From CAZLWA01 sp964563165 (lineage in GTDB: Bacteria; CLD3; SB21), in NCBI GenBank assembly GCA_964563165.1, contig CAZLWA010000047.1:1-19107 (forward strand): a DNA stretch of 19,107 nucleotides, written 5' to 3'. This document shows positions 1-7,540 of the stretch, one piece after another. Position 1 is the first letter of the stretch. Each line of letters begins with the position of its first letter. Under the pieces are notes generated by a model that saw only the letters and a program-made list of their open reading frames with translations, ran no database searches and was not told the origin of the DNA. The position numbers and the translations under genes were made by a program.

Positions 1-1
1 G

Positions 2-1951
2 AAACCTGCCGCCGGTGAATTTTTTGTTGATACCGACCCCGGAACGGGCAGCGGAACCGCCCTTACTGCAGCTGATGGTACCATGGATGAAATTTTCGAG
101 GATGTGACTGGAAATTTAGGTTCTGCCAGTTTGGGCTTTGGACTGCACACGTTGTCTGTTCGACTGCGAAATTCGGACGGCACCTGGGGTAATACACTTA
201 CCCGAACCATAAACGTGACAACTGCCGGCGCGATGTCTGTAAACGCACCGCCGAAGTTGAACCAGGCGGAATATTTTATTGACGTGGACCCGGGCGAAGG
301 CAGTGCGACCTCACTGGCCGCCTCTGATGGAAATCACGATGAATTCTTTGAAGAGGTATCGCTCAATTTGAATACCGCCAGTATAGCGGAAGGTCATCAC
401 TTATTAGGTATCCGATTCCGAAATTCCGACGGCAACTGGAGCAATACTTTTAAATCCGTATTTGAAATTCAGAACACGACGGCCCCGTCCCCGCCGAACG
501 GCCTTACAGCAACGGCCGGCGACGGGCAGGTTTTGTTGAGATGGAATGCGAGCACAGAATTTGATTTCCTCCGATATCGTATTTACGGCGGTACCTCTCC
601 AAATCCGACGGTGCAAATCGATTCCGCTGACGGCGGCTCTTTGGATACGGTGAAAACGATATCCGGCTTAACGAATGGTGTGACTTATTATTATCGCATT
701 ACCGCAGTCGATCAGGGTTTTCTTGAAAGCGGCTATTCGAATGAAGTGAATGGCGTGCCGCCTGATCTGACGCCGCCATCCGCGCCTGTGAACCTCACAG
801 CCACGGCGGGCAGCGGGCAAATTACATTAAAGTGGAACCGGAATTCCGAACCGGATTTCAGGCGGTATCGGATCTATCAAAGCACGTCGCCGAATGCGGT
901 ACTGCAAATTGACAGCACGACCGGCGGCATTGCGGATACGACAAAAATAATTAACGGTTTGATCGCAGGAACAACTTATTATTTCCGGGTGACGGCGGTT
1001 GATACGTTTAAAAATTTCAGCGCGTACTCCAATGAAGTAAATGCGGCGCCTACAGACAATATTGCTCCGACCATATTCTACGGCCTGCTCGCATCGGATG
1101 TGGTTAATAAAGTCCGCATCGTTGCCGGAGCCAATGAAGCGCTGAGCAGCCTTACGGTAACGGTGAATACGCAAAGCGTAACGATGGTCAAAGAAGGCAA
1201 TGCATATTTTAATAATTATACGCTGGGGGTGTCGGGAAATCTGGATCTGAATATTACCGCAACGGACGTAGCCGGCAATCCGGCGAATACGACCAAATCG
1301 TATCACGTGACGCTGCTGAACAAAGTAAACACATTTGGTCCCTACAGTTTTTCCTCTTCGGCCTCCGAAGGCTATTTGCTTGTTTCCATAAAAGAGAAAG
1401 CAGCGGTGCCGGCCAAGTATAGTATGATGGGTCAGCCTGTTGAAATGCTCGCAACCGCATCCGGAGGAGAGATAACGGTTCATGCATCCTACGACAGCAA
1501 AGATGTTTCATCCGTTCCGGACTACCGGGAAGGTAAGATCGGCGTCTATCAATTGATCAATGATCAATGGGTTTATGCCGGAGGCCAGGGAAAAGATGGA
1601 ACTGTCATGAGTAAATTGAATGGTAATTATTCCGTTGGAATATTTTACAATCCGGATCATGTGGTGATCCCTGAGAATTTCGAGTTGAATGGAAATTATC
1701 CAAACCCGTTCAATCCTTCTACAGTTATCAGTTATCAGTTGTCAGTAAACAGTAAGGTCACGTTGAAGGTTTACAATATACTCGGTCAGGAAGTACGGAC
1801 GCTTGTGGATCGGTCAGAAACTGCAGGATACAAATCGGTCGTGTGGGACGGAAAAGACGCCGCGAGTCATTCGGTAGCAACCGGAGTATATTTGTATCGT
1901 CTGCAGGCGGGGGACTTTGTAAAGACGAGAAAGATGTTGCTGGTGAAATAG
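2..1951 (+). CDS. Secreted multidomain surface protein with two FN3 domains and a C-terminal sorting (type IX-like) domain, 5' partial
   Basis: The reading frame is open from base 2, so the true start lies upstream; 649 residues are visible. Two tandem modules with an 84-residue period begin near residues 5 and 89 (GEFFVDTDPG and AEYFIDVDPG), each ending in an RNSDG-W-NT motif. Two fibronectin type III domains follow at about residues 160-350 (GLTATAG ... W ... YYRITAVD ... YSNEV). A beta-rich spacer comes next. The last ~90 residues form a sorting domain with NYPNPFNPST, LKVYNILGQEV and GVYLYRL. In FCB bacteria such domains direct secretion through the type IX system and anchoring to the surface. 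No enzymatic domain is visible, so adhesion or structural display is the likely role. Oddly, part of the sorting domain is encoded by five 7-bp tandem repeats (1722-1756). The next gene starts 91 bp downstream. Confidence 0.9.
   Translation, partial: KPAAGEFFVDTDPGTGSGTALTAADGTMDEIFEDVTGNLGSASLGFGLHTLSVRLRNSDGTWGNTLTRTINVTTAGAMSVNAPPKLNQAEYFIDVDPGEGSATSLAASDGNHDEFFEEVSLNLNTASIAEGHHLLGIRFRNSDGNWSNTFKSVFEIQNTTAPSPPNGLTATAGDGQVLLRWNASTEFDFLRYRIYGGTSPNPTVQIDSADGGSLDTVKTISGLTNGVTYYYRITAVDQGFLESGYSNEVNGVPPDLTPPSAPVNLTATAGSGQITLKWNRNSEPDFRRYRIYQSTSPNAVLQIDSTTGGIADTTKIINGLIAGTTYYFRVTAVDTFKNFSAYSNEVNAAPTDNIAPTIFYGLLASDVVNKVRIVAGANEALSSLTVTVNTQSVTMVKEGNAYFNNYTLGVSGNLDLNITATDVAGNPANTTKSYHVTLLNKVNTFGPYSFSSSASEGYLLVSIKEKAAVPAKYSMMGQPVEMLATASGGEITVHASYDSKDVSSVPDYREGKIGVYQLINDQWVYAGGQGKDGTVMSKLNGNYSVGIFYNPDHVVIPENFELNGNYPNPFNPSTVISYQLSVNSKVTLKVYNILGQEVRTLVDRSETAGYKSVVWDGKDAASHSVATGVYLYRLQAGDFVKTRKMLLVK
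1722..1756 (+). repeat. Five tandem heptamers (CAGTTAT/CAGTTGT/CAGTAAA/CAGTAAG) inside the sorting-domain coding sequence
   Basis: Five successive 7-mers all begin CAGT: CAGTTAT twice, then CAGTTGT, CAGTAAA, CAGTAAG. They encode the VISYQLSVNSK stretch of the sorting domain. The same heptamer family appears in non-coding DNA at 1962-2003 and, reverse-complemented, at 18991-19107. Confidence 0.85.
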
Positions 1952-1961
1952 CAAAGGAGCT

Positions 1962-2003
1962 TCAGCTGTCAGCAATCAGCGGTCAGCAATCAGCGGTCAG
2001 CAA
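1962..2003. repeat. Six tandem heptamers, TCAGCTG then alternating TCAGCAA/TCAGCGG
   Basis: Forty-two bases divide exactly into six 7-mers: TCAGCTG, TCAGCAA, TCAGCGG, TCAGCAA, TCAGCGG, TCAGCAA. They sit 11 bp after the stop of the sorting-domain gene and upstream of the next ribosome-binding site. This resembles the short tandemly repeated repetitive (STRR) heptamers known from cyanobacteria and some FCB genomes. Confidence 0.85.
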
Positions 2004-2042
2004 GAAAGAGGACAGCTAATAAAATTATAGGAGACAAAAGAT

Positions 2043-2636
2043 ATGAAAAGGCTCATTCGGTTCGCGCAGAATTACCATATAGTTGCCGCGACATTAGCTT
2101 GTGCGGGAATTTTGGTGTTCAGCGCCTCTTGCGGGGGAAACCCTGCGGGCACGACGATAGACGACGCATGGGCGGCTTTCGAAGCGAAAGATTATCCCGG
2201 CGCGCTTGCGCAATTCACCGCGCTGACTTCCGACGCAAGCGTCCAAGCGGAAGCCAACACCGGTGCGGGCTGGAGTTCATTACGGCTGTACGATTATGTT
2301 AACGCGAATACCTATTTTGGAAATGTTCCTTCCGATATAGACGCCAACGCGGGTTTGTCGTTTTCAGAGTGGGCGCAGGGAAATAACTCGGGTGCGATCG
2401 TCAAAGCCGATTTTGTCTTGACAGCATCGCCAACTTATACTTTTCTCCACGACACACAGATCACCGCGTCGAAATTAATTCTCGTCAAAGCGTACGCGTA
2501 TTACGAACTCGCGCAATACGGCCCATGCTTAACGATGATCAAACAATTGGACGGGCCTTACAATCCCACGATCGCTCCGGCGGACAGCGCACAAGTTCTG
2601 GTGGACAAGCTCACGGCGCTCGGGCCGGTCAGTTGA
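2043..2636 (+). CDS. Putative TPR-like lipoprotein
   Basis: A 197-residue protein with a positively charged N-terminus (MKRLIRF), a hydrophobic segment at about residues 13-28 and SASC with Cys30 as the likely lipidated residue. The -3 Ser is not a canonical lipobox residue, but relaxed lipoboxes are common in this part of the tree. The mature part is Ala/Tyr-rich and helical. DAWAAFEAKDYPGALAQFTAL reads like a TPR helix pair, and further helices at about 65-100 and 140-170 would form a small solenoid. TPR lipoproteins usually act as periplasmic or outer-membrane assembly scaffolds; no specific partner is evident. The start is supported by AGGAGA at 2029-2034, 8 nt before the ATG. A strong intrinsic terminator lies about 85 bp downstream. 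Confidence 0.75.
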   Translation: MKRLIRFAQNYHIVAATLACAGILVFSASCGGNPAGTTIDDAWAAFEAKDYPGALAQFTALTSDASVQAEANTGAGWSSLRLYDYVNANTYFGNVPSDIDANAGLSFSEWAQGNNSGAIVKADFVLTASPTYTFLHDTQITASKLILVKAYAYYELAQYGPCLTMIKQLDGPYNPTIAPADSAQVLVDKLTALGPVS

Positions 2637-2644
2637 AAAATCAG

Positions 2645-2672
2645 TTTCGCGAAATAAGATTTCGCGGTACAG
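2645..2672. repeat. Diverged REP-like hairpin (CGCGAAAT-AAG-ATTTCGCG)
   Basis: An 8-bp perfect stem (2648-2655 with 2659-2666) closes a 3-nt loop and is followed by GTACAG. It matches the hairpin family at 3895-4134 (CGCGGAAT-N3-ATTCCGCG followed by ATACAG). It carries paired changes at the fifth stem position, which keep the helix intact. Confidence 0.7.
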
Positions 2673-2719
2673 CGGTCAAATGAACTGTGTTATTTATTGG
2701 AATTTGCCTATATTTGAAG

Positions 2720-2746
2720 CCCCGCTCCGACGCGGGGGTTTTTTTT
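2720..2746 (+). terminator. Rho-independent terminator
   Basis: CCCCGC (2720-2725) pairs with GCGGGG (2732-2737) around a 6-nt loop. One further G and an eight-T tract (2739-2746) follow. It ends the transcript of the TPR-like lipoprotein gene and separates it from the DUF2911 gene. Confidence 0.85.
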
Positions 2747-2825
2747 GTGGCTAATTAATGGAAAAGAATGTAAAATGTATTCCACTTAAAATTTATCAAT
2801 GATTCAATAAATAAAAGGAGATCTT

Positions 2826-3872
2826 ATGAAAAGGATCTGGAGAATGATTTTCATATGCATGGTCAGCGCTCTTTCATTGAGCGCACAGTTGAGAACGCCG
2901 CAAACGAGTCCTAAAGCAAGTGTCTCCCAGACGATCGGAATAACGGACATGACGATCACGTATCATCGTCCCGGCGTGAACAATCGCAAGATCTGGGGCG
3001 GGCTGCTGCCTTACAATGAAATGTGGCGCGTCGGTGCGAATGAGAATACGACTATTTCTTTCAGTACGTCGGTGAAGATCGAAGGCAATGATCTGCCTGC
3101 CGGAACTTACGGATTTCACGCCATTCCGGGTGAACAGGAGTGGATCATAATCTTCAGTAAGAACTCAACTTCAATTGGAAGTTATTTCTATGATCAGAAG
3201 GAGGATGCGCTGCGGATTAAGGTCAAACCCGAAGCGGAAGGCATGGCGGAACGGTTATTTTTCAGCTTTAGGGACTTGACAAATAATTCGACGCTGGTAG
3301 TTATGAATTGGGAAAAACTGAAGGTCAGCTTCACGGTCAGTGTGGACGTTCCGAATACGGTCTTGGCCGGTTTTCGAGAAGATCTGCGCGGGAATTCCTG
3401 GTGGAATTGGCAAACCGTGATGTCCGCCGCGAATTATTGTCTACGTAACAAGATTAGTTCGGATGAAGGGATGAAGTGGATCGACCGCTCGATCAGCCTC
3501 AACGAAAATTTCAGTAATCTCAATTTGAAATCGCGCATGCTGGATGCGGCGGGCAGCAAAGCCGATGCGAGCAAACTCTTCGAGAAAGCCGTAAAGATGG
3601 CAGTATCGCAAGCCGATGTCAATGCGGCCGGATATGCTTATTTAGGCCAGAAGAAGTTCAAAGAAGCCATTGACATGTTCAAGCGTAATGTGAAGGAACA
3701 TCCGGATGCTTCGAATGCCTATGAGAGCATGGGAGACGCGTATGGACAAAGCGGAGACAAGAAGGCGGCGATCGAAAATTATAAGAAAGCGGTCGAATTG
3801 TTTAAGGACAATGATCTGGACATAAAGAGACGTATCGAGGAGTCGATAAAAAAATTGAGCGAAGCGAAATAA
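2826..3872 (+). CDS. DUF2911 domain protein with C-terminal TPR repeats, exported
   Basis: A 348-residue protein. Residues 1-20 form a signal peptide with probable cleavage after LSLSA. Residues ~22-170 match the DUF2911 family: the PKASVSQTIG opening, the YHRPGVNNRKIWGGLLPYNE core, WRVGANENTTISFS, LPAGTYGFHAIP and the IIFSKN strand are all characteristic. The biochemical role of the family is unknown; it is a secreted beta-sandwich-like domain common in Bacteroidetes. Residues ~208-331 hold TPR-type helices, with canonical units around AGYAYLGQKKFKEAIDMF and AYESMGDAYGQSGDKKAAIE, so a protein-binding role is likely for that half. AAGGAG at 2815-2820 gives a good ribosome-binding site. The gene follows an intrinsic terminator, so it probably has its own promoter. 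It converges on the PIG-L gene. Confidence 0.9.
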   Translation: MKRIWRMIFICMVSALSLSAQLRTPQTSPKASVSQTIGITDMTITYHRPGVNNRKIWGGLLPYNEMWRVGANENTTISFSTSVKIEGNDLPAGTYGFHAIPGEQEWIIIFSKNSTSIGSYFYDQKEDALRIKVKPEAEGMAERLFFSFRDLTNNSTLVVMNWEKLKVSFTVSVDVPNTVLAGFREDLRGNSWWNWQTVMSAANYCLRNKISSDEGMKWIDRSISLNENFSNLNLKSRMLDAAGSKADASKLFEKAVKMAVSQADVNAAGYAYLGQKKFKEAIDMFKRNVKEHPDASNAYESMGDAYGQSGDKKAAIENYKKAVELFKDNDLDIKRRIEESIKKLSEAK

Positions 3873-3894
3873 AGGTTCGCGCACTCACGGTGTC

Positions 3895-4134
3895 GTTCGC
3901 GGAATGCGATTCCGCGATACAGTTTACCGTCAGATGTATCGCGCATCCGCCATGCGCGTTTCAGCAATGAGATCCGGCGGTAGAGTCTTCGGCCAGGTAT
4001 CGGTTCGCGGAATACGATTCCGCGATACAGTTTACCGTCAGATGTATCGCGCATTCGCAATGCGCGCTCGCAGAATGAGATTCCATGGGCACGGATTTCG
4101 GTAAGGTGTCCGTCTCGCGGAATACGATTCCGCG
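3895..4134. repeat. Three tandem ~108-bp REP-like units with double hairpins
   Basis: Copy 1 begins at 3895, copy 2 at 4003 and a truncated copy 3 near 4113, giving periods of 108 and 110 bp. The first 64 bp of copies 1 and 2 are nearly identical. Each unit opens with CGCGGAAT-N3-ATTCCGCG (stems 3898-3905/3909-3916, 4006-4013/4017-4024, 4116-4123/4127-4134). Copies 1 and 2 add a second hairpin, GCGCAT-N5-ATGCGC (for example 4049-4054/4060-4065). The array fills the 270-bp gap between two convergent genes, the usual home of REP/BIME elements. It has no poly-T tracts and no believable coding potential. Confidence 0.85.
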
Positions 4135-4142
4135 TTACGGTT

Positions 4143-6635
4143 TCAGGGGTTATTCTTTCCCGCCGAGATCATATTAATAAAAATGCGATAGGCGCCGGGA
4201 ACACCGGCCGGCAATTGGCGGAACCACGCGTACGCGCTATAAATAAAAACGCCCTTGCCGTAGTGTGTGATCAGCATACCGCCGTTTTTCGGCGATTCAT
4301 TCGGATCACGGCCGGACAGGACCGAATCGTATTTGGCATCCCAGGTGTTGGAGAAGTAAAGCCCGCGCTCCTGCACCCATCCTTCAAAATCATTTTGGGA
4401 GATCTTATTCGGAAAATTCAGAAGCACGTGATCTTTGTTCAAAAAATTGATCGGCGCTTCCTCGACGGTGATGCGGTCGGTTGAGATCTTGAACGGATAC
4501 GGCCCGATCGTATCCACCACCAACCCGCGATTATTATTGTACTGGACGATGAGCGTACCGCCGCTATACACGTAGTCCATCAGTTTCTTCTGTGTTTGCT
4601 TCAGACGTCCGCGGGTATTGTATGCGCGGATACCCGTGATGACCGCATCGTAAGGGCTGAAATCGGCGTTGTTCAGATCCTGATCCGACAGCAATTGGAC
4701 ATGATAATTCAATTGCCCGAGTGACTTGGGAATGTCGTCTCCCGCACCCATGATATAACCGATATTTTTTCCGGTTGTCTTGATATCCAGCCGGATCAGT
4801 TTAGCCTGAGCTTTCGGGAATAACGTTTGGATAGGAATATGCGCATAATTAATAGTGATCACGCTTTGGGTAAATTTCTCTCCGTTGATGATACCTTCCA
4901 CGGCGAGCGTACCCGTCGCATTGGCCTGCGACGATTGGACGCGGAACGTCAGAGCAGTCTCGTCATTTTTATTTTCTAATTTGAACGAAATCTTCTCGGG
5001 CGAGGACTTCCAGCCCTCCGGCAAATTTAATTTCAATTCCCCTGCGACATGCGCCAAACCGCTTTTGAGAGTGAGATGAACTGCTTTCGGCAGCGTGTCG
5101 GAAAAAACATAAACTTTTTCTTCCAAATTCATGACGAGCTGAGGCGTGATCTCAAACGGACGAACCAGTTCGCCCTTTAAGGGGTCGTTCCAGCGGTAGG
5201 TGACCGGAATCTTAAATACGATCGGCTCACGGTCTGCGAGCACCGTAAATTCCACATTCAGCGGGGATTCATTTTCCGCCAGGCCGATCAGCGTTTGATC
5301 CGATACGGAATAAATTCCTTTTTCCGGTTTTTCTTTGAGCCAATACGGCTGACCGCCTTCAAGACGGCGGGGGAGCGTAACGACAGATTCGGATTTGAAA
5401 AGTTTATTATTTTTCAGATTGAAGTTAATAAGACTATCGGAAGATTGAAACGGCCAAGAAATGCTCTTGACCGTAAAAGGATATTGCGAACGGTTGAGGA
5501 AGGCAGCGGAGATTTTTATGGCGCTTCCCGGCGAAGCCGAATAGTCGGCGGCAGTGGCTTCCATCCAGATCCCGGCGCACGCACAGATCGCTTCCGATAA
5601 TTCTTTCTTTTTTTGAGGGATCCAGTAGTCGTCGGATAGTTTATTCATTTCCCCGTAGGCTTTGACCAGCAGAGGCAAAATTGCCGACGGATTTTCAGGT
5701 TGAAAGGATCTGTAAGCTTCAGTTAGAATTTTTCCGACGGCTTCGCCGCCCTTGACACGCGACCAATTTACGTCAACGTTATCAAGCAAATCTTTTCTGG
5801 CCGAATCGCCTGCGAGAAGTTCAAAATAATTCATGTTTTCTCCGCGGGACGCGCTGACCCCGAACCCCTGGCTTTTGTGCATGCTCCGGCTCTCGGCCGC
5901 AAGTTCGGTATACGATCTTCCCAGCAGGGGATTGTAGGTTCCAATGTCACATTTTATGTATTTCGACAAGTCGGCTTTGCGCTCCTGCAGAATCGGAAGC
6001 CAGGCATTCCACAGAATACGTTTGGGTTTCCAGGGCCGGACAAATTTTAATTGCTCCGGAAATTTATCCGGATCGCCGGCGATCCTGAACGCCTCTTCCG
6101 CAAGAATGGCGGAGGCCGTGTGATTGCCGTGTCCGCCTTCGCCGGTTCCGGGAAACCTTGTGATGATCACATCGGGACGGAATTTCCTGATGACCCACAC
6201 GACGTCAGATAATATCTTTTCTTTGCCCCAGATCTCAAATGTTTCGCCGGTTGTTTTCGAATAACCGAAATCAATGGCGCGCGTGAAAAATTGTTCCGCA
6301 CCGTCAATGCGCCGCGCCGCAAGCAATTCCTGCGTCCGGATGACGCCCATCAACTCCGCCTGTTCACTGCCGATCAGGTTTTGCCCTCCGTCCCCGCGCG
6401 TGATCGAAAGATAACCCGTGCGAAAGAGTTTTTCATTCGCGCAATAGGCGAGTACGGCCGTATTTTCATCATCGGGATGCGCCGCAATATATAACACACT
6501 GCCCAGCACACCTAATTTTTTCAAGGCGAGTTGAATCTTGGCAGCATCAAGCACAGGCGATTGTGCGCGGGAGAAGTTATTGGCCACAAGAAAAATAATT
6601 AATAAAATAATACCGTGTCTAAGTAGGCTGCGCAT
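4143..6635 (-). CDS. Large exported PIG-L (LmbE-like) deacetylase with C-terminal ThuA/GATase-like domain
   Basis: An 830-residue protein. Residues 1-24 are a signal peptide (cleavage near SRA-Q). Residues ~45-240 form the PIG-L/LmbE N-deacetylase fold. The zinc-site signature AHPDDE is at 52-57 and the second metal motif HGNH at 169-172, with TRGDGGQN at 79-86 as expected for the family. These enzymes remove N-acetyl groups from GlcNAc-type sugars or related amides. Residues ~370-590 are beta-rich and look like two Ig or NEW3-type modules (LPEGWKSSPEKISF). Residues ~610-825 resemble a ThuA/type 1 glutamine amidotransferase-like fold (YDAVITGIRAYNTRG, YVYSGGTLIVQYN). This combination is known from Bacteroidetes/FCB genomes, where a periplasmic or surface glycan substrate is likely. 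AAAGGAAA upstream of the ATG supports the start. The exact substrate is unknown. Confidence 0.88.
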   Translation of the reverse strand: MRSLLRHGIILLIIFLVANNFSRAQSPVLDAAKIQLALKKLGVLGSVLYIAAHPDDENTAVLAYCANEKLFRTGYLSITRGDGGQNLIGSEQAELMGVIRTQELLAARRIDGAEQFFTRAIDFGYSKTTGETFEIWGKEKILSDVVWVIRKFRPDVIITRFPGTGEGGHGNHTASAILAEEAFRIAGDPDKFPEQLKFVRPWKPKRILWNAWLPILQERKADLSKYIKCDIGTYNPLLGRSYTELAAESRSMHKSQGFGVSASRGENMNYFELLAGDSARKDLLDNVDVNWSRVKGGEAVGKILTEAYRSFQPENPSAILPLLVKAYGEMNKLSDDYWIPQKKKELSEAICACAGIWMEATAADYSASPGSAIKISAAFLNRSQYPFTVKSISWPFQSSDSLINFNLKNNKLFKSESVVTLPRRLEGGQPYWLKEKPEKGIYSVSDQTLIGLAENESPLNVEFTVLADREPIVFKIPVTYRWNDPLKGELVRPFEITPQLVMNLEEKVYVFSDTLPKAVHLTLKSGLAHVAGELKLNLPEGWKSSPEKISFKLENKNDETALTFRVQSSQANATGTLAVEGIINGEKFTQSVITINYAHIPIQTLFPKAQAKLIRLDIKTTGKNIGYIMGAGDDIPKSLGQLNYHVQLLSDQDLNNADFSPYDAVITGIRAYNTRGRLKQTQKKLMDYVYSGGTLIVQYNNNRGLVVDTIGPYPFKISTDRITVEEAPINFLNKDHVLLNFPNKISQNDFEGWVQERGLYFSNTWDAKYDSVLSGRDPNESPKNGGMLITHYGKGVFIYSAYAWFRQLPAGVPGAYRIFINMISAGKNNP

Positions 6636-6738
6636 GAGAGTTTTTCCTTTTTAATTGAGCCGGTTTTTAAAAATCAAGTGCAGATGTGAAATAAAGCGGA
6701 AATTCATACGGTCATCACACCTAATTAGTTTCGATACC

Positions 6739-7512
6739 TTACCAGTAATTCCCAATTGGAGCCGGATCGCCGGAGCTTCCGATAAATTCAACGCTATTGT
6801 CCGAATATACTCTGAAAGTCCAGGTGTGCCGCGCCCCGCATCCGCTCGAACAGTCTCCGTAGCCCACACTATAATCAAGTTCCATGTGAGAATGGCTGAT
6901 GGCAGTTATGATATTGTTTCCATCTCCAAAGCCGCTGCCACCGGCTTCTGAAGAAGCTATTCCGTGTCGATTTGCAAAAAAATCCGCGAGGGCGTAGGCA
7001 TTTAGAGGAGATGGTGAAGTAAGCTCGACAATATAGTTGGTGTCGTGAAGCAGTGAAGTATGAATTTGCAAATTGTATTTGTCAATTACACTATCAATGG
7101 ATGGATTTCCTGTGAAACGATTGCCGTTAACCCACTCGGTCCATGGACTCACACTACTGTCGACATCCAAATCAATATAGTAGGCTTGAACATCCGGGTG
7201 AACATGTATGGCATACATCTGAATAACAGAATCTCGCGCATTTGACATGGATCGGTATACCTGTAAAAGTGCACAATAATAACTTCTAACCGTATTGCTA
7301 TCTAAATCAATTTGAGTAAATTCACGGCTATTTTCGTTTTTAAGCTTGCGAATCGTTAAAAGTGAAGCGTCCTTTAGATACAAAGCACGCAAAGAATCTG
7401 AAATAGAATTGTCATGCGAACAAGATAATTCGATATCAGGTCTGTGATCAGTTTTACATGAAATATATGATGTAAGCAAAGCTGTGATTAAAATTGATTT
7501 CAAGAAATTCAT
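6739..7512 (-). CDS. Hypothetical lipoprotein with C-terminal GDCxxGCxxxHxW motif
   Basis: A 257-residue protein if translation starts at the ATG at 7512. That start gives a proper export signal (MNFLKSILITALLTSYISC, Cys19 lipidated). Upstream in-frame ATGs at 7536 and 7593 would add a charged leader and overlap the preceding gene, so I rejected them. The middle (~30-200) shows mixed helix and strand with no family I recognise. The C-terminus contains YGDCSSGCGARHTWTF, ending in IGNYW. Two closely spaced Cys plus His and Trp suggest a disulfide-stabilised or metal-binding beta hairpin. The gene is clearly AT-richer than its neighbours (parts near 30% GC by eye), which hints at horizontal acquisition or weak constraint. 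It starts 28 bp after the stop of the DUF6526-like gene and may be co-transcribed with it. Confidence 0.7.
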   Translation of the reverse strand: MNFLKSILITALLTSYISCKTDHRPDIELSCSHDNSISDSLRALYLKDASLLTIRKLKNENSREFTQIDLDSNTVRSYYCALLQVYRSMSNARDSVIQMYAIHVHPDVQAYYIDLDVDSSVSPWTEWVNGNRFTGNPSIDSVIDKYNLQIHTSLLHDTNYIVELTSPSPLNAYALADFFANRHGIASSEAGGSGFGDGNNIITAISHSHMELDYSVGYGDCSSGCGARHTWTFRVYSDNSVEFIGSSGDPAPIGNYW

Positions 7513-7540
7513 GACAATTCGTCCATTGGTTATCATGACG

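Noticed and set aside
3779..4104. Open frames with repeated RDT(S/V)Y-RQMYRA segments on either strand
   Set aside because: They are translations of the 108-bp REP-like units, lack ribosome-binding sites, and sit between two convergent genes.
3895..4134. CRISPR array
   Set aside because: Units are 108 bp, nearly identical over 64 bp, internally palindromic and only three; the segments between are related to each other rather than unique spacers, and no cas gene is present.
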